Shown here in pieces: positions 25,515-33,933 of a stretch of DNA of 64,000 bases; the first letter of the stretch is position 1; the number at the start of each line of letters is the position of its first letter. The translations under genes were made by a program, and so were the position numbers. Origin of the DNA: Galactobacter sp052108535 (lineage in GTDB: Bacteria; Actinomycetota; Actinomycetes; Actinomycetales; Micrococcaceae); NCBI GenBank assembly GCA_052108535.1, contig JBQDZM010000012.1:12381-76380 (forward strand). The letters run 5' to 3'. A model generated the notes under the pieces. That model was given only the letters and a program-made list of their open reading frames with translations, made no database searches and had not been told where the DNA came from.

Positions 25515-26288
25515 GTGAGTCATCCCCGCACTACGTCCCGCACCCTCCTTGCCCGTTTTCTTGCTCGTGGCCCTTTGGAGCGGCTGCCCAAGCGTCCAGA
25601 CGATCGCGACGCTCTGCTTGAACTGATCGCCTGGCAAGTGCTGCCGCTCGGGTCCAGCGGGGATGAACCCTCGTTGAATCTGATGTTGCGCCCCTACACG
25701 GAGGATACGGCGATGCTGCGACGGGCATTGGTGGACCACGGGTTGGTGTCACGGTCCCCTGACGGGTCCAACTACTCCGGTGTGGTGGCGCGTCCCGAAC
25801 TCGTGGTGCGGGCCGTCACCCCGGACGACGACCCGGAGGTCAACCGCATCACGCGGGCCGCGTATCTGGAGCACTTTGACCCCCAGGCGAACTATCTCTC
25901 CTACGTCTCCGCCGCCGCCACATCTCGGCGCGAGGAGGCCGAGACCTGGGTGGCTGAGCGTGGCGGGCTGCTGCTCGGCACCGTGACCCTGGCAGAGGTC
26001 GGCGGCGTCTGGGCGGACGTGGCGCGTGAGCGCGAGCTGGAGTTCCGGCTGCTGACCGTTGACCCGTCCGTGCGCAGATCCGGCGCCGGATCTGGTTTGG
26101 TGCGCGCCATCGTGGAGGAGGGACGGAGGCGTCCCCACATCGACAGGGTGGTGCTCTCCACCAACAGCGACTGGCATGCAGCCAACGCGATGTATTCCGG
26201 GCTCGGCTTCACGCGTGCACCCGAGCGCGACTGGACGCCCAGCGACAAACCGGATCTGACCCTGGTGGTGTACACCCAGGAGGTGTGA
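25515..26288 (+). CDS. DUF2087 domain fused to a GNAT acetyltransferase
   Basis: The 257-residue protein has two parts. Residues about 8-90 match DUF2087 (ARFLARGPLERLPKRPDDR, then LNLMLRPYTEDTAMLRRALVDHGLVSRSPDGSNY), a small winged-helix-like domain often found in regulators. Residues about 95-255 are a GNAT fold with the acetyl-CoA loop as VDPSVRRSGAGSGLVRAIV and the C-terminal NAMYSGLGF. The combination suggests an acetyltransferase with a nucleic-acid- or ligand-binding module, but the substrate is unknown. It starts with GTG directly after a leaderless promoter and is followed by a 200-bp gap before the next gene. Confidence 0.82.
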   Translation: MSHPRTTSRTLLARFLARGPLERLPKRPDDRDALLELIAWQVLPLGSSGDEPSLNLMLRPYTEDTAMLRRALVDHGLVSRSPDGSNYSGVVARPELVVRAVTPDDDPEVNRITRAAYLEHFDPQANYLSYVSAAATSRREEAETWVAERGGLLLGTVTLAEVGGVWADVARERELEFRLLTVDPSVRRSGAGSGLVRAIVEEGRRRPHIDRVVLSTNSDWHAANAMYSGLGFTRAPERDWTPSDKPDLTLVVYTQEV

Positions 26289-26501
26289 TGTCGCAGTACC
26301 GGCACGGCTGCGGTCGGGACCGGGAATCCGCAGGAAGCGCGCCGACTCGGCGCAACTCTCATGGAACGGGGGTCCCATGCGGGCGTCCCGAACCCGTGCC
26401 CGTATAGAACACGGAGGGTCGCCGTGACGGGCCGCAGCGTCTAGGCTCGGACGACCAAGTCCGCTGCCCGCCGGGCTGTGGCGAAGCGTCGAGGAGCGAT
26501 C

Positions 26502-27071
26502 ATGTCCATCATTCACCAGGCCACGCTCGTACCAACCAAGATCGAGCTGCTCACGGACTGGCTCCCTGCGCAGCACTGGTACCAGGGACAGGACAACCCG
26601 CATTTGAGCCTGGTGGGCGGATTCAGATTGGACGATCCGGCTGGCGAGGTTGGCGTCGAGTTCATGGTGGTCAGGGACGAGAACGACGAGACCTACTACG
26701 TGGTTCCGCTGACCTATCGCGGGGCGCCGCTGCCTGGGGACCACGAGCTGGAGCACCTGGTCGGCACCCTGGAGCACAGCGTGCTCGGCAAGCGGTACGT
26801 CTACGACGGGCCGCATGATCCGGTGTGGCGCGAGGCCGTGGCCGCGCTGTTGGATGGTGAGGCCGAGCCGCAAGCGCGTACCGTCTCCGATACGCGGGAC
26901 TTGACGGTGCAGCTGATGCCCGGCACCGAAGCCGGCCGGGTGGGGGAGGAGACGGTCAACCGCGTGACGGTCCCTGGCGAGTTGGAGGGGACTGGTGTGG
27001 TGATCCCTGTGGACGGCGCCGACGGCGAGGCCGTCCCTACCCTGGTTCTGCGTGGAGCCGCGGGCGCCTAG
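26502..27071 (+). CDS. Maltokinase N-terminal cap-like domain protein
   Basis: The 189-residue protein resembles CG0192-type actinobacterial proteins made only of the domain that caps the N-terminus of maltokinase. Signature stretches are ATLVPTKIELLTDWLPAQHWYQG at the start and ETYYVVPLTYRGAPLPG in the middle. It lacks any kinase catalytic motif (no HGD), so it is not itself a kinase. The function is unknown; homologues sit beside sugar-metabolism genes, but that is not so here. ATG 26502 is chosen over an upstream codon at 26478 because GAGGAG precedes it by seven bases. Confidence 0.75.
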   Translation: MSIIHQATLVPTKIELLTDWLPAQHWYQGQDNPHLSLVGGFRLDDPAGEVGVEFMVVRDENDETYYVVPLTYRGAPLPGDHELEHLVGTLEHSVLGKRYVYDGPHDPVWREAVAALLDGEAEPQARTVSDTRDLTVQLMPGTEAGRVGEETVNRVTVPGELEGTGVVIPVDGADGEAVPTLVLRGAAGA

Positions 27072-27081
27072 CTCGTGGTTG

Positions 27082-27408
27082 TCACTCCAGATAGTCGTGG
27101 ATCCAGCGGCGGATTTCTTCCAGGGCCTGGAAGGAAACCTGGCCAGCCCTGCGCTCTAATCGAGACCGTGAGATGGTCTTGACCTGCTCAGTCATGGCCC
27201 AGCTGCGCTGTTGGAGCGCCATATCCAAGCCAACGTGGTTGGGCCAACCGCGGTCGGTGGTCGTTATGGGGACAGCGAGCGCCAAGGTTGTCACTGTGGA
27301 CAGATATTGTTCCCCTGCCACGATCACCACCGGACGACGCCCGGATTGTTCGCGGCCGATGGCAGGATCAGGCTTGGCCCACCACACCTCTCCCGGCATC
27401 AGTTCCAT
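27082..27408 (-). CDS. MazF/PemK-type endoribonuclease toxin
   Basis: A 108-residue toxin of the MazF/PemK family, which cleaves mRNA at short motifs when freed from its antitoxin. The N-terminus shows the family pattern GEVWWAKPDP...EQSGRRPVVIVAG, the middle ALAVPITTTDRGWPNHV, and the C-terminal half TEQVKTISRSRLERRAG with the conserved Thr/Ser-Arg segment. The gene is convergent with the maltokinase-cap gene and overlaps the upstream antitoxin by 10 bp. The target sequence cannot be predicted from the protein alone. Confidence 0.9.
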   Translation of the reverse strand: MELMPGEVWWAKPDPAIGREQSGRRPVVIVAGEQYLSTVTTLALAVPITTTDRGWPNHVGLDMALQQRSWAMTEQVKTISRSRLERRAGQVSFQALEEIRRWIHDYLE

Positions 27409-27620
27409 GCGTCAGAGAGCCAATCATCTGCTTCGCGGCGATATTCGTCATCCGCCGGGGTGGCCGCCATGGATTCTCTCAAACGTTGGAACCGAACACG
27501 CTTATCCTCCGCTGCTGCGAGGTGTTTCAAGTGCTCTGCCAGGGTGCGGTGTTCCTGCGCGGCTTGTCGCTTGAGGACGTCGCGGATCTCGGAAGGAACC
27601 TTGATCGTGGTGACGGTCAT
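27399..27620 (-). CDS. Antitoxin of the MazF-like toxin (ribbon-helix-helix type)
   Basis: A 73-residue protein whose first half (TTIKVPSEIRDVLKRQAAQEHRTLAEHLKHL) matches a ribbon-helix-helix DNA-binding fold: one beta strand followed by two helices. The acidic C-terminal tail (ATPADDEYRREADDWLSDAW) is the part expected to thread into the toxin. It is the first gene of the pair, as usual, and overlaps the toxin start by 10 bp. By analogy with other TA operons it should repress its own promoter, which lies between 27620 and the divergent gatC gene. Confidence 0.85.
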   Translation of the reverse strand: MTVTTIKVPSEIRDVLKRQAAQEHRTLAEHLKHLAAAEDKRVRFQRLRESMAATPADDEYRREADDWLSDAWN

Positions 27621-27725
27621 ACCACGAGTATGACGATGGTTCCTCGCCGCGGCAAGGGATTCGCCGGGGCGGACCTACGTGACCAATCTGGCTACACACC
27701 GTAAGGCACAAGGGGGCACGCGCAC

Positions 27726-27731
27726 TAGAAT
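27726..27731 (+). promoter_or_regulatory. -10 box (TAGAAT) of the gatCAB operon
   Basis: A consensus TAGAAT lies about 37 bp before the gatC start, leaving a short leader with GGGAGTG as the likely ribosome-binding site. Confidence 0.5.
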
Positions 27732-27767
27732 GGGTGCAACCGCAAAATTCCTGTCCATGGGAGTGAT

Positions 27768-28064
27768 ATGTCTGCCATCAGTCGTGACGACGTGGCGCAC
27801 CTGGCCGAGCTGGCCCACATCGCAATGAGCGATGAGGAGCTGGCGCGTATGGCCGGAGAGCTTGATTCCATCGTCGCCGCCATTGCCTCCGTCTCCGAGG
27901 TCGCAGGGGAGGACGTGCCTGCCACGTCTCACCCGATCCCGCTGACCAACGTGTTCCGCGAGGACGTGGTCGGGGAGACCCTGACCCAGGAGGAAGCCCT
28001 CCTGAACGCACCCGACCAGGAGGATGGCCGCTTCAAGGTGCCCGCCATCCTGGACGCAGAGTGA
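27768..28064 (+). CDS. gatC: Asp-tRNA(Asn)/Glu-tRNA(Gln) amidotransferase subunit C
   Basis: A 98-residue stabilising subunit that wraps around GatA and GatB. The family pattern is clear: AISRDDVAHLAELAHIAMSDEEL, followed by a short linker with TSHPIPLTNVFREDVV and a C-terminal segment ending FKVPAIL. It is the first gene of the gatC-gatA-gatB operon and is followed after a few bases by gatA. Bacteria of this group lack glutaminyl-tRNA synthetase, so this complex is needed for Gln-tRNA(Gln). Confidence 0.95.
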   Translation: MSAISRDDVAHLAELAHIAMSDEELARMAGELDSIVAAIASVSEVAGEDVPATSHPIPLTNVFREDVVGETLTQEEALLNAPDQEDGRFKVPAILDAE

Positions 28065-28078
28065 CCGTGGAGGCACAC

Positions 28079-29644
28079 ATGAACCAGATCATCACCCTGT
28101 CTGCTCACGCGCTCGCCGAGAAGCTCCGCGCCGGCGAGATCACGTCCGTCGAGGCCGTTCAGGCCCACCTGGACCGCATCGCCGAGGTCGACGACGCCGA
28201 GCACGGCGTCCACGCCTTCCTGCACATCAACACGGAGGAGGCGCTCGCCGTCGCCGCCGAGGTGGACGCTATCCGTGCCGCCGGAGGTGCCGAGGCCCAG
28301 GCCCTGCACCCGCTGGCCGGCGTCCCGATCGCCATCAAGGACCTCATCGTCACCAAGGGACAGCCCACCACCGCCGGTTCGGCAATGCTTGACGGCTGGA
28401 TGAGCCCGTACGACGCCACGGTGATCGAGAAGATCCGTGCAGCCAAGCTGCCCATCCTCGGCAAGACCAACTTGGACGAGTTTGCCCAGGGGTCCTCCAC
28501 CGAGCACTCCGCTTACGGCAACACCCGCAATCCCTGGGACCTCACCAAGATCCCCGGCGGCTCCGGCGGTGGATCGGCCGCGGCTCTGGCCGCGTACGAG
28601 GCACCCCTGGCGTTGGGTACCGACACCGGTGGTTCCATCCGCCAGCCCGGATCCGTCACCGGCACGGTGGGCGTGAAGCCCACCTACGGTGGTGTGTCCC
28701 GCTACGGCGCCATCGCGATGGCGTCGTCCCTTGACCAGATCGGCCCGGTGACCCGCACGGTCCTGGACTCCGCGTTGCTGCACGAGCTCATCGGCGGTCA
28801 CGATCCCAAGGACTCCACGTCCCTGAACGAGCCGGTTCCGGCGCTCGTCGAGGCGGCCAAGCAGGGCGCAGAGGGCGACCTGACTGGCGTGCGCATCGGT
28901 GTCATCGACGAACTCGAGGGCGAGGGCTACCAGGGCGGCGTGCTGGTGCGTTACCACGAGGCCATACAGGCTCTGGAGGAGCGCGGCGCCACGATCGTGT
29001 CCGTCTCCTGCCCCCACTTCAAGTACGCGCTCGGCGCCTACTACCTGATCATGCCCTCGGAGGTTTCCTCCAACCTGGCTAAGTTCGACGGCGTCCGCTA
29101 CGGCAAGCGCGTCCTCCCTGAGGACGGCCACGTGACCATCGAACGGGTCATGGGTGCCACCCGCGCGGCCGGATTCGGTGACGAGGTCAAGCGCCGCATC
29201 ATCCTGGGCACCTACGCCCTCTCCGCCGGCTACTACGACGCCTACTACGGCTCGGCTCAGAAGGTCCGCACGCTGATCCAGCAGGATTTCGCCGCAGCCT
29301 TTGAGCAGGCCGATGTGCTGATGTCTCCCACCTCCCCGGTGGTGGCCTTCGACCTGGGCGCCAAGCTGGATGATCCTCTGGCCATGTACTTGAACGACAT
29401 CGCGACCATTCCCGCGAACCTGGCCGGCGTCCCCGGCATCACGGTGCCCGGCGGACTGTCCGAGGACCTGCCGGTGGGTATCCAGTTCCTGGCCCCCGCC
29501 CATGAGGACGCGCGCCTGTACCGGGCGGCTGCCGCACTGGAGAACCAACTCGAGAAGACCTGGGGAGGGCCCCTGCTGAACCAGGCGCCTGATCTGGGCG
29601 AGGCCGTCGCGGCCCGCACCGAAGCCAAGGAAGGACAGCACTGA
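28079..29644 (+). CDS. gatA: Asp-tRNA(Asn)/Glu-tRNA(Gln) amidotransferase subunit A
   Basis: This amidase subunit releases ammonia from glutamine for transfer to the mischarged tRNA. The catalytic Ser-cisSer-Lys triad can be placed as K87 (AIKDLI), S162 (PGGSGGGSA) and S186 (GTDTGGSIRQP), in the spacing found in S. aureus GatA. The protein is 521 residues from ATG 28079, which is preceded by GGAGG with five bases. A GTG at 28061 overlapping the gatC stop is an alternative that would add six residues. The stop overlaps the gatB ATG by one base. Confidence 0.96.
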   Translation: MNQIITLSAHALAEKLRAGEITSVEAVQAHLDRIAEVDDAEHGVHAFLHINTEEALAVAAEVDAIRAAGGAEAQALHPLAGVPIAIKDLIVTKGQPTTAGSAMLDGWMSPYDATVIEKIRAAKLPILGKTNLDEFAQGSSTEHSAYGNTRNPWDLTKIPGGSGGGSAAALAAYEAPLALGTDTGGSIRQPGSVTGTVGVKPTYGGVSRYGAIAMASSLDQIGPVTRTVLDSALLHELIGGHDPKDSTSLNEPVPALVEAAKQGAEGDLTGVRIGVIDELEGEGYQGGVLVRYHEAIQALEERGATIVSVSCPHFKYALGAYYLIMPSEVSSNLAKFDGVRYGKRVLPEDGHVTIERVMGATRAAGFGDEVKRRIILGTYALSAGYYDAYYGSAQKVRTLIQQDFAAAFEQADVLMSPTSPVVAFDLGAKLDDPLAMYLNDIATIPANLAGVPGITVPGGLSEDLPVGIQFLAPAHEDARLYRAAAALENQLEKTWGGPLLNQAPDLGEAVAARTEAKEGQH

Positions 29645-31143
29645 TGACCGATGCAATCGTCGACTTCGATGACGCGCTGACTCGCTACGAGCCCGCGCTC
29701 GGTTTCGAGGTGCACGTTGAGCTGAACACCAAGACCAAGATGTTCTCGGATGCTCCCAACGCCTTCGGTGATACCCCCAACACCAACGTCACTCCGGTGG
29801 ACCTGGGCCTGCCCGGTGTCCTGCCGGTGGTCAATGGCAAGGCGATTGAGTCCTCCATCCGGCTGGGTCTGGCGCTGAACTGCTCCATCGCGGAGTCCTG
29901 CCGTTTTGCCCGGAAGAATTACTTCTACCCGGACAACCCGAAGAACTTCCAGACCTCCCAGTACGACGAGCCCATCGCCTACGAGGGCTGGGTGGACATC
30001 GAGTTGGATTCCGGAAAGGTCTTCCGCGTGGAGATCGAGCGTGCGCACATGGAGGAGGACGCTGGCAAGCTGACCCACCTGGGTGGCGCTGACGGTCGCA
30101 TCCAGGGTGCTCAGGCTTCGCTGGTGGACTACAACCGTGCCGGCGTGCCGCTGGTGGAGATCGTCACCAAGCCCATCCTGGGTGCCGGTGCTGACGCTCC
30201 CGAGCTGGGCCGCAAGTACGTGGGTGCCATCCGTGACATCGTGCGTGCCCTGAACGTCTCCGACGCGCGCATGGAGCGCGGCAATGTTCGCTGCGACGCC
30301 AACGTGTCCATGATGCCCATCGGCTCCACGACTCTTGGTACGCGCTCGGAGACCAAGAACGTGAACTCCATGCGCTCCGTGGAACGTGCGGTGCGCTTCG
30401 AGATGCAGCGTCACGCCGCTATCCTGGACGCCGGGGAGAAGGTGGTCCAGGAGACCCGTCACTGGCACGAGGACACGCGTTCCACGTCCTCCGGCCGTCC
30501 CAAGTCGGATGCCGATGACTACCGTTACTTCCCGGAGCCGGATCTGGTTCCCGTAGTGACCTCCCGCGAGCGCGTCGAGGAACTGCGCGCCACCCTGCCT
30601 GAGCTGCCGGTGGCCCGTCGTGCCCGCCTGAAGGCCGAGTGGGGTTTCTCCGACGAGGAGTTCCGCGACGTCGTCAACGCCGGCCTGGACGAGGCCATCG
30701 AGCAGACCATCGCCGCGGGTACCACCGCTGCCGTGGCCCGCAAGTGGTGGATGGGTGAGATCTCCCGCCTGGCCAAGGACTCCGAGGCGGAGCCCACCGA
30801 GTTGGGCATCAGCCCGGCGGACGTGGTTGAGGTTCAGTCGCTGATCGAGGCCAAGAAGATCAACGACAAGATCGGCAAGCAGGTGTTGCAGTTCGTGGCA
30901 GCCGGCGAGGGCCGCCCTGGCGAGATCGTCGACGCTCGCGGCTTGGCCGTCGTGTCCGACGACGGCCCGCTGTTGGCCGCCATCGAGGACGCCATGGCCG
31001 GTGCTCCGGACGTGGTGGAGAAGATCAAGGGCGGCAAGGTGGCGGCGATCGGCGCGCTGATCGGCCCCGTCATGAAGGCCACCCGCGGTCAGGCCGACGC
31101 CGGCCGCGTGCGTGAGCTCGTCATGGAGAAACTGGGGCTCTGA
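29644..31143 (+). CDS. gatB: Asp-tRNA(Asn)/Glu-tRNA(Gln) amidotransferase subunit B
   Basis: GatB binds the mischarged tRNA, activates its side chain with ATP and receives ammonia from GatA. The 499-residue protein shows the catalytic-core segments GFEVHVELNTKTKMFSDAPN, ARKNYFYPDNPKNFQTSQYDEP and ERAHMEEDAGKLTH, a helical domain in the middle, and the C-terminal YqeY-like tail (PVMKATRGQADAGRVRELV). It ends the operon and is followed by a perfect palindromic terminator. Confidence 0.96.
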   Translation: MTDAIVDFDDALTRYEPALGFEVHVELNTKTKMFSDAPNAFGDTPNTNVTPVDLGLPGVLPVVNGKAIESSIRLGLALNCSIAESCRFARKNYFYPDNPKNFQTSQYDEPIAYEGWVDIELDSGKVFRVEIERAHMEEDAGKLTHLGGADGRIQGAQASLVDYNRAGVPLVEIVTKPILGAGADAPELGRKYVGAIRDIVRALNVSDARMERGNVRCDANVSMMPIGSTTLGTRSETKNVNSMRSVERAVRFEMQRHAAILDAGEKVVQETRHWHEDTRSTSSGRPKSDADDYRYFPEPDLVPVVTSRERVEELRATLPELPVARRARLKAEWGFSDEEFRDVVNAGLDEAIEQTIAAGTTAAVARKWWMGEISRLAKDSEAEPTELGISPADVVEVQSLIEAKKINDKIGKQVLQFVAAGEGRPGEIVDARGLAVVSDDGPLLAAIEDAMAGAPDVVEKIKGGKVAAIGALIGPVMKATRGQADAGRVRELVMEKLGL

Positions 31144-31173
31144 CGTCCTGATGTGGGCGGCCTTTGGCCGCTT

Positions 31174-31226
31174 CAATGCCCGACGGCGTGGGGTCGCGTA
31201 ACGCGACCACACGCCGTCGGGCATTG
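31174..31226. terminator. Family P palindrome acting as gatB terminator
   Basis: The 53-bp element starts CAATGCCCGACGGCGTG and ends CACGCCGTCGGGCATTG, with an inner GGTCGCG/CGCGACC stem, so nearly the whole length pairs. It lies between gatB and the convergent WYL regulator gene and can end both. Confidence 0.85.
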
Positions 31227-31243
31227 TTGTTGGGTTGGGGCAG

Positions 31244-32197
31244 TCAGCAGATCCGTCCAAGCCGGGCCGCCAGGTCTGCGGCGACCTTAGGTAAGTCTTC
31301 GGGTTCGTCCACGACGACGGGGACGCCGAGCCGGGCCAGATGATAGGCGATCCAGGTCGGATCGTCCGCGGCGACCGTGATCCGGCTCCACCCCTCGTCC
31401 TCCGCCGTCTCGACCCGGCCGACCTGCGGCGGGATGCGCACGTCCAGGTCCGCGGGGCTCATTTGGACGCGGGCGACCACCCGAATCCGGTACGGGGCCT
31501 CACCGACCGAACGTTGGACGTAGGCCACCGGGTCGGGGGCCTCTCGGGGCAAGAACCGCCGGTCAGTCACCTCGAGCTGCGTGATCCGGTCCAGCCGGAA
31601 GGTCCGCCAGTCGTCGCGGTCCCGGTCCCAGGCCATGAGATACCAGCGGCGGCCGGTCGTGACCAGGCGGATCGGCTCCGCGTTGCGTTCTGTTGCCTCG
31701 CCAGTCGCGCTCGTGTAGCCGAAGGCGATCACGACGGTGTCGTTGCACGCCTTGCTGAGTGCTAAGAGCAGGTCCGGGTCCACCTCTGTCCCGGGGCGGG
31801 GCAGCGCGTCAGTGGCGGTCCGCAGCGCACTCATCTGCTCCCGCAGTCGGGGTGGCATGACCTGGTCCAGCTTCGCCAGTGCCCGCACCGCCGCCTCGTC
31901 GGCGCCGGCGATCGCGTTGCCAGAGGCAAGACGCAGAGACAACGCTACGGCGACGGCCTCGTCGTCGGACAGGAGCAGCGGTGGCATCCGCCCGCCCGGT
32001 CCCAACTGATACCCGCCGCCGACGCCGGAGGTGGCGCGCACCGGGTAGCCAAGGGATCGAAGCCGGTCCACGTCGCGACGCACCGAGCGGGTGGTGACCT
32101 CGAGGAGGTCGGCCAGTTCCTGGGCGCTCCAAACCGCCCGGCGCTGCAGCAGCTCGAGCAGTCGCAGAAGTCGCCCCGCGGTAGCCTCCGATGTCAT
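31244..32197 (-). CDS. YafY/WYL-type transcriptional regulator
   Basis: A 317-residue regulator with an N-terminal DeoR-like winged helix (RLLRLLELLQRR...SAQELADLLEVTTRSVRRDVDRLRSLGY, with the wing GVGGGYQL) and a WYL domain (residues about 140-215, containing RRWYLMAWDRDRDDWRTFRLDRI) that binds ligands, possibly nucleic acids or small molecules. WCX-like C-terminal sequence follows. It is divergent from the DinB-like gene at 32347, and this arrangement is common: such regulators often control a neighbouring DinB or glyoxalase gene. Confidence 0.9.
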   Translation of the reverse strand: MTSEATAGRLLRLLELLQRRAVWSAQELADLLEVTTRSVRRDVDRLRSLGYPVRATSGVGGGYQLGPGGRMPPLLLSDDEAVAVALSLRLASGNAIAGADEAAVRALAKLDQVMPPRLREQMSALRTATDALPRPGTEVDPDLLLALSKACNDTVVIAFGYTSATGEATERNAEPIRLVTTGRRWYLMAWDRDRDDWRTFRLDRITQLEVTDRRFLPREAPDPVAYVQRSVGEAPYRIRVVARVQMSPADLDVRIPPQVGRVETAEDEGWSRITVAADDPTWIAYHLARLGVPVVVDEPEDLPKVAADLAARLGRIC

Positions 32198-32346
32198 AGC
32201 TTTCTCCTGTCCCGCCGCGCCGATTCGGTCTGGATGGCTCCGATGTCAGGATGACACATCTCCATCAGAATCGCGGACTGATTCTGTCCGCAATTGCGTC
32301 CAGACTGAAGTGCACACGATAAGTGACACCGAAGGAGCGACAGGCC

Positions 32347-33013
32347 ATGGGCAATAAACAGGCAGCGAACATTGAGGACTGCGTGCTGGAGGCGGCCCCG
32401 GAGCAGGCCAGGACCACAGGCGTCCAGCTCGCGGAACAGTTGGCCTGGCACTGGCGAAATCAGGTCCGGGAGAGGCTCGCTGGCCTCAGCGACGAGGAGT
32501 ATTTCTGGGAGCCGGCGGAGCCGAGCTGGAGCCTGCGTCCCCGGGGTCGCAGCGATGCTCCGGTGCAGGGTGGCAGCGGCGAGCTCGTCATCGAATTCGC
32601 CTTCGCCGAGCCGGATCCGGCGCCGTTCACGACGATCGCCTGGCGGCTGGGGCACGTGCTGGTCGGCGTTCTCGGGACACGCAACGCCACCCATTTCGGC
32701 CACGAACCGACCGACTATTTCGGCTACGACTACCCAGTGACCGCAGCAGAGGCCCTAGCCCGGCTGGAACGCGAGTTGCGCAGATGGGTTGCCGGTGTCG
32801 CGGTGCTCACCGATGATCAGCTCTGGCAGCCGGTCGGGGAGAGCGAGGGGGGGCTGGGCGGATCACCCCATGATCGAGCTGGTGCTGCATATCAATCGGG
32901 AAGTGATTCATCACCTCTCCGAGGTCGCGCTGATTCGCGACCTGTACGCGCACGGCCCCCACGCTGCGTCGGGCCGTGGTGGTTCTTCCGGTGGAGACCA
33001 GGTGGAGGGCTAA
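32347..33013 (+). pseudogene. DinB superfamily protein, frameshifted in a G7 tract
   Basis: The N-terminal part (MGNKQAANIEDC, then ARTTGVQLAEQLAWHWRNQVRERLAG and IAWRLGHVLVGVLGTRNATHFG) is a DinB_2-type four-helix protein. Near residue 168 the frame runs out at a run of seven G (about 32847-32853): GESEGG is followed by nonsense, while the next frame reads WADHPMIELVLHINREVIHHLSEVALIRDLYAH, the expected C-terminal helix with its histidine. Removing one G restores a full-length protein ending at 33013. It is either a base-calling error or a real frameshift. The regulator at 31244 is divergent. Confidence 0.8.
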
Positions 33014-33063
33014 GCTCCGTTGATCGGGGTGCGACCGTCCGGGTGAGGGGTCGGAGCGAGACC

Positions 33064-33137
33064 TAGTGCAGGTCGAGATTCCAATGCAGGTCGAAGCAGC
33101 CCGTTTGAGCCTGCATTGGATATTGCGCCTGTGTTGG
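33064..33137. repeat. Palindromic repeat family Q, diverged copy
   Basis: It follows the family pattern (TGCAGG...GATTCCAATGCAGG...CCTGCATTGGA...GCCTGTGTTGG) with several substitutions such as GGTCGA for GGCGCA. It lies between the DinB-like gene and vapC. Confidence 0.75.
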
Positions 33138-33165
33138 GGCGAAGCTCCTGAGGTCAGCGCCCCGA

Positions 33166-33558
33166 TTATGCAGGAGCAACGACGTGGAGGCCAGCGTCGG
33201 TGGCAGCGCTTGCCAGCTCTCCGTCGTAGGTCAGCATCTCGTCGACACCGAGTCGCAAGGCCGTGGCGAGGTGAATCGCGTCATTGGACCTCAAATGCCC
33301 GTGGGCGCCGGCTGCGAGCAGGTCTCCACGCGTCACGTCGACGAGCGTGATCGTATCCAGAACGGACGTCACGCTCGTGAGGGGAACGTGGGCCGGATTT
33401 CTCCCCGCAGCACAGTGCATTTCCGTGTGGAGCAGCCACGAGGCGACCAAGCGTCGCGGGGCCGAGCGCGTCAGTTCCTCCAATAGTGCTGCAGACTCGG
33501 GTTCGTCGACCACCAGCTTCATGGCGGCCGATGTGTCCATATAGGTCGTGGTCACCAT
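33166..33558 (-). CDS. PIN-domain toxin (VapC family)
   Basis: A 130-residue PIN ribonuclease. The acidic active site can be recognised as D8 (YMDTSA), a glutamate in LLHTEMHC, D in RSNDAIHLATAL and D in LTYDGELA. VapC toxins cut tRNA or rRNA when released from their antitoxin. It overlaps the upstream antitoxin by seven bases and is the second gene of the pair. Its target is not predictable. A family Q repeat lies 30 bp beyond the stop. Confidence 0.9.
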   Translation of the reverse strand: MVTTTYMDTSAAMKLVVDEPESAALLEELTRSAPRRLVASWLLHTEMHCAAGRNPAHVPLTSVTSVLDTITLVDVTRGDLLAAGAHGHLRSNDAIHLATALRLGVDEMLTYDGELASAATDAGLHVVAPA

Positions 33559-33818
33559 CGTCCACGCACGTCCTCAATGATCTCCCGTGTGCTCCTCGTG
33601 GCTTGGGTTCGGTCGATGGCGCGTAGCGTCTGAAGGTCGGCACGTGGAGGCCTCGCCCCGCCCGCGGCCACGGCCGCTTCGGTGACGTCGGTGCCGACCG
33701 GGGAGATGAGCGCTGCTGGGCGCCCGTTGTTGCTCACTCTTAGGGTTTCACCGGCCTCGACACGGCGAAGGACCTCTGCGCTGCTATTTCGCATCTCGCG
33801 GTGGCTGATGGTCTCCAT
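33552..33818 (-). CDS. Phd/YefM-type antitoxin (VapB partner)
   Basis: An 88-residue antitoxin. The N-terminal METISHREMRNSSAEVLRRVEAGETLRVSNNGRPAALI is the Phd/YefM DNA-binding fold, and the C-terminal part (RAIDRTQATRSTREIIEDVRG) should wrap the toxin. It precedes vapC with a seven-base overlap, the usual order. The promoter presumably lies in the 115-bp spacer shared with the divergent fadD gene. Confidence 0.88.
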   Translation of the reverse strand: METISHREMRNSSAEVLRRVEAGETLRVSNNGRPAALISPVGTDVTEAAVAAGGARPPRADLQTLRAIDRTQATRSTREIIEDVRGRW

Positions 33819-33866
33819 GTCGCGCAGCGTAGCACGCAGATAGTAGGACAGCGAGGGAACGCCGGT

Positions 33867-33896
33867 TTGACAACTAAGTTACTCGCGAGTTTTTAT
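33867..33896 (+). promoter_or_regulatory. Promoter of fadD with palindromic operator between -35 and -10
   Basis: TTGACA (33867-33872) and TTTTAT (33891-33896) are spaced by 18 bases. The perfect 10-bp palindrome ACTCGCGAGT (33881-33890) fills the end of the spacer, where a bound repressor would block RNA polymerase. A TetR-type fatty-acid regulator is a natural candidate, but none is encoded nearby. Confidence 0.55.
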
Positions 33897-33933
33897 TGTG
33901 GCACAGTTCACAACCCCTCGATGAGGAGGACCC

